Of a stretch of 64,000 nucleotides of DNA, positions 35,145-42,619 are shown piece by piece. Where the stretch lies: positions 1 to 64,000 of the forward strand of contig CAMHSJ010000010.1 of the NCBI GenBank assembly GCA_946187935.1. The letters are read 5' to 3'. Below the pieces are notes generated by a model. That model had not been told where the DNA came from and did not search any database. It saw only the letters and a program-made list of their open reading frames with translations. Source of the DNA: an uncultured Clostridia bacterium (GTDB lineage: Bacteria > Bacillota > Clostridia > Saccharofermentanales > Saccharofermentanaceae). The stretch's first letter is position 1. Each line of letters begins with the position of its first letter. The position numbers and the translations under genes were made by a program.

Positions 35145-36677
35145 TCATTCGTAGACGACATATTCGCCGAAAGTCTTAGTCTTTTCGAAACCGTGAAGGG
35201 CAAGGAAACCCAGCATCCTCTCGTCCTCTATATCGCCCCTTGAAATGACCATCCTAACATCATTCGCCTCAAGGTCATCCAAGTATTCATCCATTATCTC
35301 AGGCAAGACGTCCCGCCTTGTGTTGTACTCGTATCGCGATGCCGAGAATCTGTCTGAGGATACATAGATATGCACCGCGTTCCCGAAGACAGAGATCTTA
35401 TCGTCAGGAGATGTGTTTGAATCAATGTAATCTATCAGGTCGTTGTAGTTATAAGAATATGTGTTATAGAACCCCTCAGCGTGCAGAATGATATCATCTC
35501 TTAAACTCTTGAATATCCCGTACCACGGGATGACGATCAGCATGAATCCCAGAAGGACCGATATGAGGATCTTTGACGTCAGCCGAGCAAAAGCCTTGCT
35601 CCTCATGCTCTTTTGGGCAGCCTTGAATTCGCTTTTGCTATAGGAGAATGGAAATGCCGCCAAGGGATATATCAGCATCGGCATTATGACCATGGCATAG
35701 TGAAGATAGTACCTGCCGCCCATGCTGATAAGTGCCAGTGCAGAAAACATGTAAGCAAGACAGACCGCGTCACAGATCCTGATCTCCTTCTTTTCGCCCC
35801 TAAAGATCTTAATGATCATCAGGACTAAAGATACGAGAACTGAAGGAAGGACCATGAACTTAAACAGCGTCTCGGCAAAGCTCGAAGAGACTTCCTGATC
35901 TACGGCCTTGGTGTACTTAAGATTAAGCACCCAGTAGAACCTTATGAAGTCATCCCAGATCCGGTTAACGGTAAAATAGATGACAAACGGCAATAAGGCG
36001 GCTGCCAAGCCTGCCAGGAAGAGTCCCGCGAACTTCAGGAGTTCTTTATATGTCTTGCGGTATAAACCCCTGAAGAATATAAACGCACAGAATACGAACC
36101 ATACAGGGATCATGTTTGCCCGGAGCATCAGGACAAGTCCCATGAGGAATCCCGATATGGCTATCCTTAAAGACGTGGTCCGGTTGTTATAAAGATAATC
36201 AAGGAAGATATAGAGCGCGAAGATCTGTATGGGCAGAGCGTATTCTTCAGTAAAATTCCCGCCCTCGAAGAACTTGGAAAGACCGCCTGTGACGACGAGC
36301 ACGACTGCGAGGGATCTTTTCTTCCCCGCAAAGAGCCTGGAGGTCAGATATATTCCCCAGGAAGACAGGATCATGAACAGGAACTCGACATACCAGATGC
36401 CGTTATAGCCGATCTTCCATCCGAGAAGATTGATGAAATACAGAAGCGGTCCCTTGTGATCAAAAGCATCCCTGTAGGGAAGCCCGCCGTTTGCCATGAC
36501 CTTGGCGACATAAACGAAGACCGAGGAATCGTACCAGTGCCTGCCATTAGGAGACAACGGATCTACCGTGCTCATCATGACAGCCAGAAGAGATATCAGC
36601 ACAAGAATGAAGCCGATCACTACATTCTCTTTAACATTCTTCTTTGACAGCAGGGGCTTATCCATTGTCAGGACCAT
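35145..36677 (-). CDS. Polytopic membrane glycosyltransferase (GT39/ArnT-like)
   Basis: Integral membrane protein of 510 residues with about eleven helices. The first outer loop carries acidic and His residues (LPYRDAFDHKGPLLYFINLLG), the pattern of GT-C transferases that use polyprenyl-phosphate sugars. The C-terminal 100 residues are soluble and probably outside. The GT2 at 15194-15922 makes that class of donor but is distant. The start may be Met1 (36677) or Met5 (36665); both overlap the loaP stop. Confidence 0.85.
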   Translation of the reverse strand: MVLTMDKPLLSKKNVKENVVIGFILVLISLLAVMMSTVDPLSPNGRHWYDSSVFVYVAKVMANGGLPYRDAFDHKGPLLYFINLLGWKIGYNGIWYVEFLFMILSSWGIYLTSRLFAGKKRSLAVVLVVTGGLSKFFEGGNFTEEYALPIQIFALYIFLDYLYNNRTTSLRIAISGFLMGLVLMLRANMIPVWFVFCAFIFFRGLYRKTYKELLKFAGLFLAGLAAALLPFVIYFTVNRIWDDFIRFYWVLNLKYTKAVDQEVSSSFAETLFKFMVLPSVLVSLVLMIIKIFRGEKKEIRICDAVCLAYMFSALALISMGGRYYLHYAMVIMPMLIYPLAAFPFSYSKSEFKAAQKSMRSKAFARLTSKILISVLLGFMLIVIPWYGIFKSLRDDIILHAEGFYNTYSYNYNDLIDYIDSNTSPDDKISVFGNAVHIYVSSDRFSASRYEYNTRRDVLPEIMDEYLDDLEANDVRMVISRGDIEDERMLGFLALHGFEKTKTFGEYVVYE

Positions 36678-37182
36678 TCACCTTGTTCATGACCTCAAGG
36701 CCCATCGTCGCAGGGGTCATGCGGCCGAATATCGAGATATTGACTATCGCTATCCTCTTGTGACGGTCGATCTTGATTATTGAGCCTTCAAGACCCAGAA
36801 GAGGTCCTGATGTAATTATGACCTTATCGCCGTCCTTATATCCCACGGACATGTCAGCGACCATGCTGTTGTCACACATCTTCTCTAAGAACTGCTGCTC
36901 TGCCTCGGACAGACAAAGGATAGTGTCCTCTGCTTTAAGGAGCTTATGAAACCCCCTGATCTTCTTAAGCGCCAGACTTAAAGCTTCAGGATCTTCCGTT
37001 ACAAGGAAAACATAACCCGGATAAAGAGGGAGCCTCACCCTGCGCCACTCGGACTTGTACTTGCGCATCCTGACAGTAAGAGGCACAAAGCAGTCAGACA
37101 GAACAGAGCCGTCTATCCGGTCCCTGCACTGCTCACACATCTCTCTTTCCTTGCCTGTTGTAACCTGGATAACACACCACAT
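36658..37182 (-). CDS. loaP: LoaP-type NusG-family antiterminator
   Basis: NusG paralogue of 174 residues. The NGN domain is at about 1-100 (MWCVIQVTTGKEREMCEQC; RVRLPLYPGYVFLVTED) and the KOW domain at about 115-160 (YKDGDKVIITSGPLLGLEG). LoaP proteins in Bacillota promote readthrough of long polysaccharide or polyketide operons after recognising an RNA hairpin in the leader. It is the third gene of this eight-gene locus and so likely controls it. Housekeeping NusG is excluded by context and by the divergent sequence. Confidence 0.88.
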   Translation of the reverse strand: MWCVIQVTTGKEREMCEQCRDRIDGSVLSDCFVPLTVRMRKYKSEWRRVRLPLYPGYVFLVTEDPEALSLALKKIRGFHKLLKAEDTILCLSEAEQQFLEKMCDNSMVADMSVGYKDGDKVIITSGPLLGLEGSIIKIDRHKRIAIVNISIFGRMTPATMGLEVMNKVNGPDNG

Positions 37183-37194
37183 AAGAGGATTATA

Positions 37195-38031
37195 CTACCC
37201 TTCTTCTGTCTCTACTATGCACGAAGCCTCAGGATCATCCATGATGAGTTCAGATAAAGACTTTACCTTTATCCTGCCGCTTGAAGGATTCTTGATGCTA
37301 ACGACCGGAGACACTATATCTGCTTCTACATCTGACTTCTCAAATGACAGATCGCAGTCTTCCATCAGGCAGTTAATGAGCTTAAGCCCCTTGCAGTAGC
37401 AAAGCGGCTGAGTCCCCCTTATCGTGCAGTTCTCGAAAACAACATCCTCCGAGTACCACGCAAGATATTCGCCGTTTATCACGCTGTCTTTCACTGTCAC
37501 GTTTCTGGCGTGCCAGAAGGCATCCTTGGTATCGAATGTGCAGTTAGTAAAGACCGAATCAGTTATGTACTGGAAAGAATACTTGCCGTCAAGCTTCACG
37601 TTCTCAAACCTCAGATCAGAAGATCTCATCATGAAGTATTCGGATACGGCGCTGCTTGATGTCATGTCAATGCGATCCACGGACCATCCGAACTCGGGCG
37701 ATACGATATCGCAGCCTGTTATGGTGACATCTGAGCATTCCCTTAATGCCTTTATGCCGTGCATCTTTGTATCAGTGATCTTTATACCATGTGAATACCA
37801 GAGTGCCGCCCTGCAGAGCTCTGTCATCTCTGAGCCTTCTATCTTAAGGCCTTTTACATGCCAGAGAGGATACCTGAGATTAAAGAAGCAGTCCCTGACT
37901 GATATGTCAGAACTCTCTTTCAGAGCGCTCTCGCCGTCAGCGGGACCGTCAAAACGGCACGATCTGACCTCGAGGCCTTTGCTGCCATAAAGGGCTCTTT
38001 CTTCATCAAATGTCTGATCCTTAATGATCAT
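37195..38031 (-). CDS. DUF3737 right-handed beta-helix protein
   Basis: Protein of 278 residues made of short repeating beta strands (VTIKDS, FENCTI, LINCLMEDCDL), a pectate-lyase-like right-handed beta-helix of the DUF3737 family. It has no signal peptide, so it probably acts in the cytoplasm. The start is the ATG at 38031 with GGAGG 7 nt upstream, overlapping the acyltransferase stop (ATGA). The function is unknown; pairing with an acyltransferase suggests a role in glycan modification. Confidence 0.85.
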   Translation of the reverse strand: MIIKDQTFDEERALYGSKGLEVRSCRFDGPADGESALKESSDISVRDCFFNLRYPLWHVKGLKIEGSEMTELCRAALWYSHGIKITDTKMHGIKALRECSDVTITGCDIVSPEFGWSVDRIDMTSSSAVSEYFMMRSSDLRFENVKLDGKYSFQYITDSVFTNCTFDTKDAFWHARNVTVKDSVINGEYLAWYSEDVVFENCTIRGTQPLCYCKGLKLINCLMEDCDLSFEKSDVEADIVSPVVSIKNPSSGRIKVKSLSELIMDDPEASCIVETEEG

Positions 38032-39203
38032 GTTGCTTCCTCCGCCTTGGCAGGCTCTTTCTTCTTTTTGAAAGGCTTTGTGATGAGAAGATATATCCTG
38101 TCTACTACCCACTTAAGGCCTAAAGGACCCAGTATGCCAACGACAACATAAGCGAACTTGAATGCCGGACTGATCTCCCAGTAGTACCACTCTGACTCGC
38201 GGAAGTATTCGGTATCGAAGTACAGAAGCGGCGTGATGTTTTCGCTGACAAGAAGGAGTATCAGGTTCAGGATATTGTAGAACGTAATGTGAAGACCCAT
38301 TATCCAGAATGTATTGCAGGACATGTAGTTAACGAACTTGCTCTCATAGAAGGGCTTGCCGATAAGATCTACAATGGTAAGCCAGAAAGCTATGCCGACG
38401 ATCGAAGAAACGATGGGCGTAACGATATAAGGGCTCGTAAATCCCGACAGATCGTCTATGGAATCGAATGCAACATCGTATGCCTGAGGCAGATACATGG
38501 TGCGGACCATATTGATCAGAAGACAAAGAGTGAGAAGTCCTATCTTGCCTCCCGCAGGCATCGCGGTATGGGGCTTTTCGAGGTAGTTCTTATAGATCGA
38601 ACCCATCTCAAGGAAAGGAATAAGGAACATCACCTTGAGAGGGACCAGGAGGTATTCCGAGAATTCATAGTTCTTGGCAAAGTAAACTGCAAAAAGGCTT
38701 GCGGCGGTAAACAGGACAAGCATCACGAAGCTGTTCCAGATCTTTAGCATGGACAAGAGCTTCTTTAACACAGCATAGATGATCAGTACGCAGAACAGAG
38801 AGATGACGAACCACATCGGCGTGGCGATCGGTGTGAACGCGCCGACCGTAACTATCCTCTCCAAGGCGTAGCCATAGAACCATGAAGGTATCGACGGAGT
38901 CTCGCCAAGCTTGATCCAGTTCAGTAATTCCTGGAGAGCCAGGACTATCAGGGATACGATAAGATAAGGGAGCAGCAGAGTCCTTAGTTTCTTTACGAAA
39001 TACTTAAGAAGGTTCGTGGAGGCGTCCACCTTGTTAAAGTATCCTGAAATGAATACGAACATCGGCATGAAGAAAGAGTTGTAAGGGATAAAGCCGCCAA
39101 ACAGATTGAGAGCGGTAAATGTGTGGTGATCGACCACCATAAAGATGCCGATAGCCGATAAGACCATGAATTTCTTGTTGGATTTGCTCCTAAGTTCTGC
39201 CAT
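38028..39203 (-). CDS. Acyltransferase family 3 membrane protein
   Basis: Integral membrane O-acyltransferase of about 391 residues with ten or so helices. The N-terminus has the family's early His motif (GIFMVVDHHTFTALN). It likely transfers acetyl or succinyl groups to surface glycans. Start is the ATG at 39203 with GAGG 9 nt upstream; the GTG at 39218 overlaps that ribosome site. A TATAAT box (complement 39237-39242) lies 34 bp before it, so this is the first gene of the LoaP/phosphonate locus. Confidence 0.9.
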   Translation of the reverse strand: MAELRSKSNKKFMVLSAIGIFMVVDHHTFTALNLFGGFIPYNSFFMPMFVFISGYFNKVDASTNLLKYFVKKLRTLLLPYLIVSLIVLALQELLNWIKLGETPSIPSWFYGYALERIVTVGAFTPIATPMWFVISLFCVLIIYAVLKKLLSMLKIWNSFVMLVLFTAASLFAVYFAKNYEFSEYLLVPLKVMFLIPFLEMGSIYKNYLEKPHTAMPAGGKIGLLTLCLLINMVRTMYLPQAYDVAFDSIDDLSGFTSPYIVTPIVSSIVGIAFWLTIVDLIGKPFYESKFVNYMSCNTFWIMGLHITFYNILNLILLLVSENITPLLYFDTEYFRESEWYYWEISPAFKFAYVVVGILGPLGLKWVVDRIYLLITKPFKKKKEPAKAEEAT

Positions 39204-39308
39204 ATAAGAAGACCTCACTCCCCTTTACTGACACTTATTATACACGCAAAAACCGGCTCTACGTTCAATCTGCGGGAATATTATCTTTGATCAGGTGAGT
39301 ATATGTTC

Positions 39309-39407
39309 TTATGTTAGAGTACCTGTTAGGATTTTCGGGAAATCCTAACATAAACATGTTAAATAACATGTAAGTGTTAGGATTTTGCAAAGACTCTAAC
39401 ACTTACA
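39309..39407. repeat. Three tandem hairpins with a repeated GTTAGGATTTT core
   Basis: Hairpin 1: perfect 11-bp stem TGTTAGGATTT (39324-39334) with AAATCCTAACA (39340-39350); an alternative outer arm TTATGTTAG (39309-39317) can also pair with CTAACATAA. Hairpin 2: ACATGTTA/TAACATGT (39354-39371). Hairpin 3: perfect 12-bp TGTAAGTGTTAG (39369-39380) with CTAACACTTACA (39396-39407). They lie in the 227-bp spacer after the hydrolase stop and upstream of the acyltransferase promoter, so not in that gene's leader. Confidence 0.8.
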
Positions 39408-39430
39408 CTAACAACCACTCAAACGCTGTT

Positions 39431-40237
39431 TTATGAAGTTCTTAAAAACCCAAGTATCCTGTCATAGAAATCTTTTGCTTCCTCAAAGGTGCCGTGCCCT
39501 AACCCCTCATAGATAAATAACTCACTTCCGGCAATGCCGTCATGAAGCTCACGGGCAGCATCGTTTCCTACGGTCTTATCGTCTGACCCTGCGATAACAA
39601 GCGTCGGGCACTCTATCCTGCACATGTCTTCTCTTGCATCAAACTCTAATATCGCTTCCGCATTCCTGAAGAAACGTTCGTAATCCCCGGGCCTGGTTAA
39701 CCTGGCCAGAAGAGGGAACATCCTCCTGTTCTTTTTTAAGTATTCATCAGAATACATCCTCTCAGCCGTATCCGTCATGAGCGATAAGTGATCGCCCTTC
39801 TTCGCCATCTCTATCCAAGTGCTGACAGAATCCACGGCAACGGGACCGGCATACGGAGCGGTAACTGCAAGGATGAGCTTTTCGACCAGAGACGGGTTGT
39901 CTATTGCAATATACTGCGAGATCATGCCGCCCTGGGATACTCCGAGAACACTTGTCTTCTCAATGCCGAGCATGGAAAGGACACTTGCCTGATCCCTTGC
40001 CATTTCCCTGATCGAGTATCCTCCGGGCATCTTGTTCTTTCTGCTGAACATATAGACGGTATATTCATCGAAGTATTTCCTGTAGGGAAGAGACAATACG
40101 AGCGCCTTTCCCTTGACCGTGGCAAGTCCGTCAGACAGGCCCGGAAGGACGATGAGGTTCTTCTGCCCCGTTCCGAAAGAGACATAATGCATCTCGGTAT
40201 CGCCGATCTTAACAGTTCCATTAACCCGTCTTGTCAT
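39431..40237 (-). CDS. Alpha/beta-fold hydrolase
   Basis: Cytoplasmic hydrolase of 268 residues. The nucleophile elbow is GVSQGGM (Ser101), the acid is probably in VIAGSDDKTVG, and the catalytic His is in EGLGHGTFEEA. The substrate is unknown; esterases and lactonases of this type are common. It ends an operon of XRE regulator, YhfC protease and hydrolase. Confidence 0.9.
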   Translation of the reverse strand: MTRRVNGTVKIGDTEMHYVSFGTGQKNLIVLPGLSDGLATVKGKALVLSLPYRKYFDEYTVYMFSRKNKMPGGYSIREMARDQASVLSMLGIEKTSVLGVSQGGMISQYIAIDNPSLVEKLILAVTAPYAGPVAVDSVSTWIEMAKKGDHLSLMTDTAERMYSDEYLKKNRRMFPLLARLTRPGDYERFFRNAEAILEFDAREDMCRIECPTLVIAGSDDKTVGNDAARELHDGIAGSELFIYEGLGHGTFEEAKDFYDRILGFLRTS

Positions 40238-40249
40238 CTTATCTTCCGG

Positions 40250-41104
40250 TCAGGATGCTTCAGCTCCTGCTTTATCCTTCCTGTAGAGAAGTAAGTAAGG
40301 GACAAAGAATACAGCTGTTCCGAATACTGCAACGAATGCTTCCAGAGCCCAGCCCGACAAGCTGATAACCTCGAATATCGAGAGCGCTGCCACAAAATCC
40401 ATGGCGGTGTGGAGCGCCACTGCCAGCGGGAAGAGCCAGATCTTTTTCTTCTCCTTGCAGGCATAGAACACTAATATCGAAGCTCCGATGTGGAACAGAA
40501 CTGCGAAGACCCTCTCTGTCATGCTGATAAGCATGCCCGATGCCGTAAAGGTCAAAAGCGTCTCATAAACGCCATTCAGGCTCTCTGCGGCAGAAGGCAT
40601 TATCTCTGCGAGCTGATCGACCTTTACCTGAAACTCTCCGGTGTTTATCATAACCGCATACATCAGATACTGGACAGATGCATATCCTAATAAGAGCAAT
40701 ACCTCAAAGCCGCCGTGACCAATGCCGAAAGAGATGGATGTCTCCCTGTTAGTCCTTTTCTTAAGACCAGTCTTAAATGCGATGAATCTTCCTGTCTCCT
40801 CGAACACTCCGGGGAACAGTCCTGCCGCAAGCGACAGCAAAACCGGATGAGAGGCCATGAACAGGCTGAGCTTAGTAGAAGGAAGCATCATCGCTTCCGG
40901 GAAGAGCAATGCATTCTGAACGGGCTTCTCGAGGATCAGGGCAAATACCAGGAATACGGCTGCACCGATGAGGATCGTCGTGATCTTCTCTTTCTTTTTT
41001 ACCTTCCAGACTATGGCAAGAGCAAAAGGTGCAAGAAAAGCTATTACTATAGTTACTATAAGAAGCACTATCGTCTGCTGTGGGATCTGCTGATATCCGT
41101 CCAT
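40250..41104 (-). CDS. YhfC-family intramembrane metalloprotease
   Basis: Integral membrane protein of 284 residues, about eight helices, of the YhfC/PrsW-like group. The zinc-site motif is FEETGRFIAFK with a following GIGHGGFEVLLLLG supplying a His. Such proteases cleave membrane-embedded substrates, for example anti-sigma factors or peptides. It lies between the XRE/zinc-ribbon regulator and the hydrolase, with gaps of 4 and 12 nt. Confidence 0.85.
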   Translation of the reverse strand: MDGYQQIPQQTIVLLIVTIVIAFLAPFALAIVWKVKKKEKITTILIGAAVFLVFALILEKPVQNALLFPEAMMLPSTKLSLFMASHPVLLSLAAGLFPGVFEETGRFIAFKTGLKKRTNRETSISFGIGHGGFEVLLLLGYASVQYLMYAVMINTGEFQVKVDQLAEIMPSAAESLNGVYETLLTFTASGMLISMTERVFAVLFHIGASILVFYACKEKKKIWLFPLAVALHTAMDFVAALSIFEVISLSGWALEAFVAVFGTAVFFVPYLLLYRKDKAGAEAS

Positions 41105-41108
41105 TTTA

Positions 41109-41729
41109 TCAGCCCTCTTCTTCCTTGCTGAGAACCTTCTTCTGCCAGCTCTTCTTGCCGCAGCAAGGGCACTTCATGTATCTTGTCCTTCCCATGTGGG
41201 GAGCAAGATTGGTGCTCCAGTATGTCGGAACATATCTGTGTCCGCACTCACGGCACTCATAGTATCCGGCCTTCTGCTCGATGCCTACGGCTACGAAAGC
41301 AGCAGCGAGCATAACCACAGCGCCAATGACGATCAGCAAGATCCTGAGCCATACAGGCATATCCATATAAGCTGCCATGATCATAAGGATAAGGCAGGCT
41401 GCAACTGCGGGAAGACCTAACATGTACTCCATCCTCAGCATCATCCTGTTCTTCTCCTCGATCTCTCTTCTTAATGAGATGAGGTTCTCTTCTGCTTTCT
41501 TATCATATCTCTCTGTCATGATCTTTTCCCCGGACAGGAGTTCGTTAACATTGATATCAAGAAGTTTACACAGATCGAGCATTATTCCCGAATCAGGAAG
41601 TGACTTTCCTGTTTCCCACTTCGAAACAGCTCTGTCGCTTATCCCGAGTTTCTCGGCAAGTGCCGCCTGGGTCATCCCCTGTTCCTTCCTCCGGGATGAT
41701 ATGAACTTTCCGATCTTGATCTGATCCAT
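41109..41729 (-). CDS. XRE regulator with membrane segments and C-terminal zinc ribbon
   Basis: Protein of 206 residues. An N-terminal Cro/C1 helix-turn-helix is at about 8-62 (MTQAALAEKLGISDRAVSKWETGKSLPD), two membrane helices at about 105-150, and a zinc ribbon at the end (YECRECGHRYVP ... CPCCGKKSW). The layout suggests a membrane-tethered regulator that senses an envelope signal or metal. AAAGGAGG precedes the ATG. A GGTTGA/TCAACC operator-like cluster lies 60 bp upstream. Confidence 0.88.
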   Translation of the reverse strand: MDQIKIGKFISSRRKEQGMTQAALAEKLGISDRAVSKWETGKSLPDSGIMLDLCKLLDINVNELLSGEKIMTERYDKKAEENLISLRREIEEKNRMMLRMEYMLGLPAVAACLILMIMAAYMDMPVWLRILLIVIGAVVMLAAAFVAVGIEQKAGYYECRECGHRYVPTYWSTNLAPHMGRTRYMKCPCCGKKSWQKKVLSKEEEG

Positions 41730-41781
41730 GCCGGGTTCCTCCTTTCATGACCTGAGCATATCCCCGTCCTGCCGAAAAGAC

Positions 41782-41820
41782 CACGAACCGGTGGTTGAAT
41801 CGCTCTCAACCGCTGGTTGA
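41782..41820. promoter_or_regulatory. Cluster of GGTTGA/TCAACC inverted repeats
   Basis: GGTTGA at 41793-41798, TCAACC at 41806-41811 and GGTTGA at 41815-41820 form overlapping inverted repeats (for example CTCAACC/GGTTGAG with a 3-nt centre). They lie upstream of the XRE gene and so are a candidate autoregulatory operator. Confidence 0.5.
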
Positions 41821-41862
41821 GTCAAGCAAAACAAGGCATTTGAGGAGTATAGCCATGAATAA

Positions 41863-41949
41863 CTGTTTAGGGTTATTATACCTGATTCTCATAAGATTCT
41901 GCCCAAAGAAGATCAAAAACCCTTGCCAGAAACCTAAACAGCAAGGGTT
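41863..41949 (+). promoter_or_regulatory. Crossing inverted repeats, possible structured leader
   Basis: CTGTTTAGG (41863-41871) can pair with CCTAAACAG (41933-41941), and AACCCTTGC (41918-41926) with GCAAGGGTT (41941-41949). The two 9-bp stems cross, so they form a pseudoknot or are mutually exclusive. A GAGGAG (41842-41847) with an ATG at 41855 precedes them, in frame with the downstream lipoprotein but with unconvincing codons. The 386-bp gap 41730-42115 otherwise holds only the operator-like cluster. Confidence 0.45.
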
Positions 41950-42115
41950 AGTAGAAAGGAGATGCACAACAAGTGCAGTTCTATGCTCGAATGTATTATC
42001 GCATACTAACGGTACTGATATTGGTACAGTTCTTACGGGGGTATATGGTATATGTGTGCAACATTTTATTCTTCTGTCATGTTTACATGGTATAGAAACC
42101 ATTCGGAGGATACAC

Positions 42116-42613
42116 ATGAAAAAGTTAGTCTCAATAATATTGATCGCAGTAATGGCACTTAGCATCTTTGGTTGTTCCATTACAGGAGAAAGACGTGACC
42201 GTGATAAGAAGAAGGAGAGGATCGACATCGAAGAGATCAAGGACATTGAAGGCGATCTTCTCGTAATAACCCGTGTTTCTGCAGGTGATTGCACGATAGA
42301 ACAATACGAGGCTTCCAGATACACATTGAGAGTCACATATTCAGGTTATGCTTATGTCCCCGGCTCACTTAACGGCGAAGGCGTCAGGATGAGCGACAAG
42401 GACCTCAGGACCATCTATGAGTTCTGCGTAAACTCATATGAGAACGATGCATTTGAAGACTACAGCGAGCAGGTCTGTGACGGTTCCACCTACAGCTTCG
42501 TTTACTACGACGAAGACGGCGATGCACACACCCTCTATTCAGGCTACTGCTACAGCAACAAGGATCTTCAGAATGTTATCGATATAATCTCTTACTACTG
42601 TATCGACGGTTGA
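42116..42613 (+). CDS. Putative lipoprotein
   Basis: Not recognised beyond being exported: 165 residues, signal sequence with a lipobox (LSIFGC, Cys near 17), then a very basic stretch (GERRDRDKKKER) and an acidic alpha/beta domain. The start is chosen at 42116, where GGAGG lies 6 nt upstream. It could have a long 5' leader containing the crossing repeats. It faces the ABC exporter genes, with stops 6 nt apart. Confidence 0.75.
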   Translation: MKKLVSIILIAVMALSIFGCSITGERRDRDKKKERIDIEEIKDIEGDLLVITRVSAGDCTIEQYEASRYTLRVTYSGYAYVPGSLNGEGVRMSDKDLRTIYEFCVNSYENDAFEDYSEQVCDGSTYSFVYYDEDGDAHTLYSGYCYSNKDLQNVIDIISYYCIDG

Positions 42614-42619
42614 TGCCTG

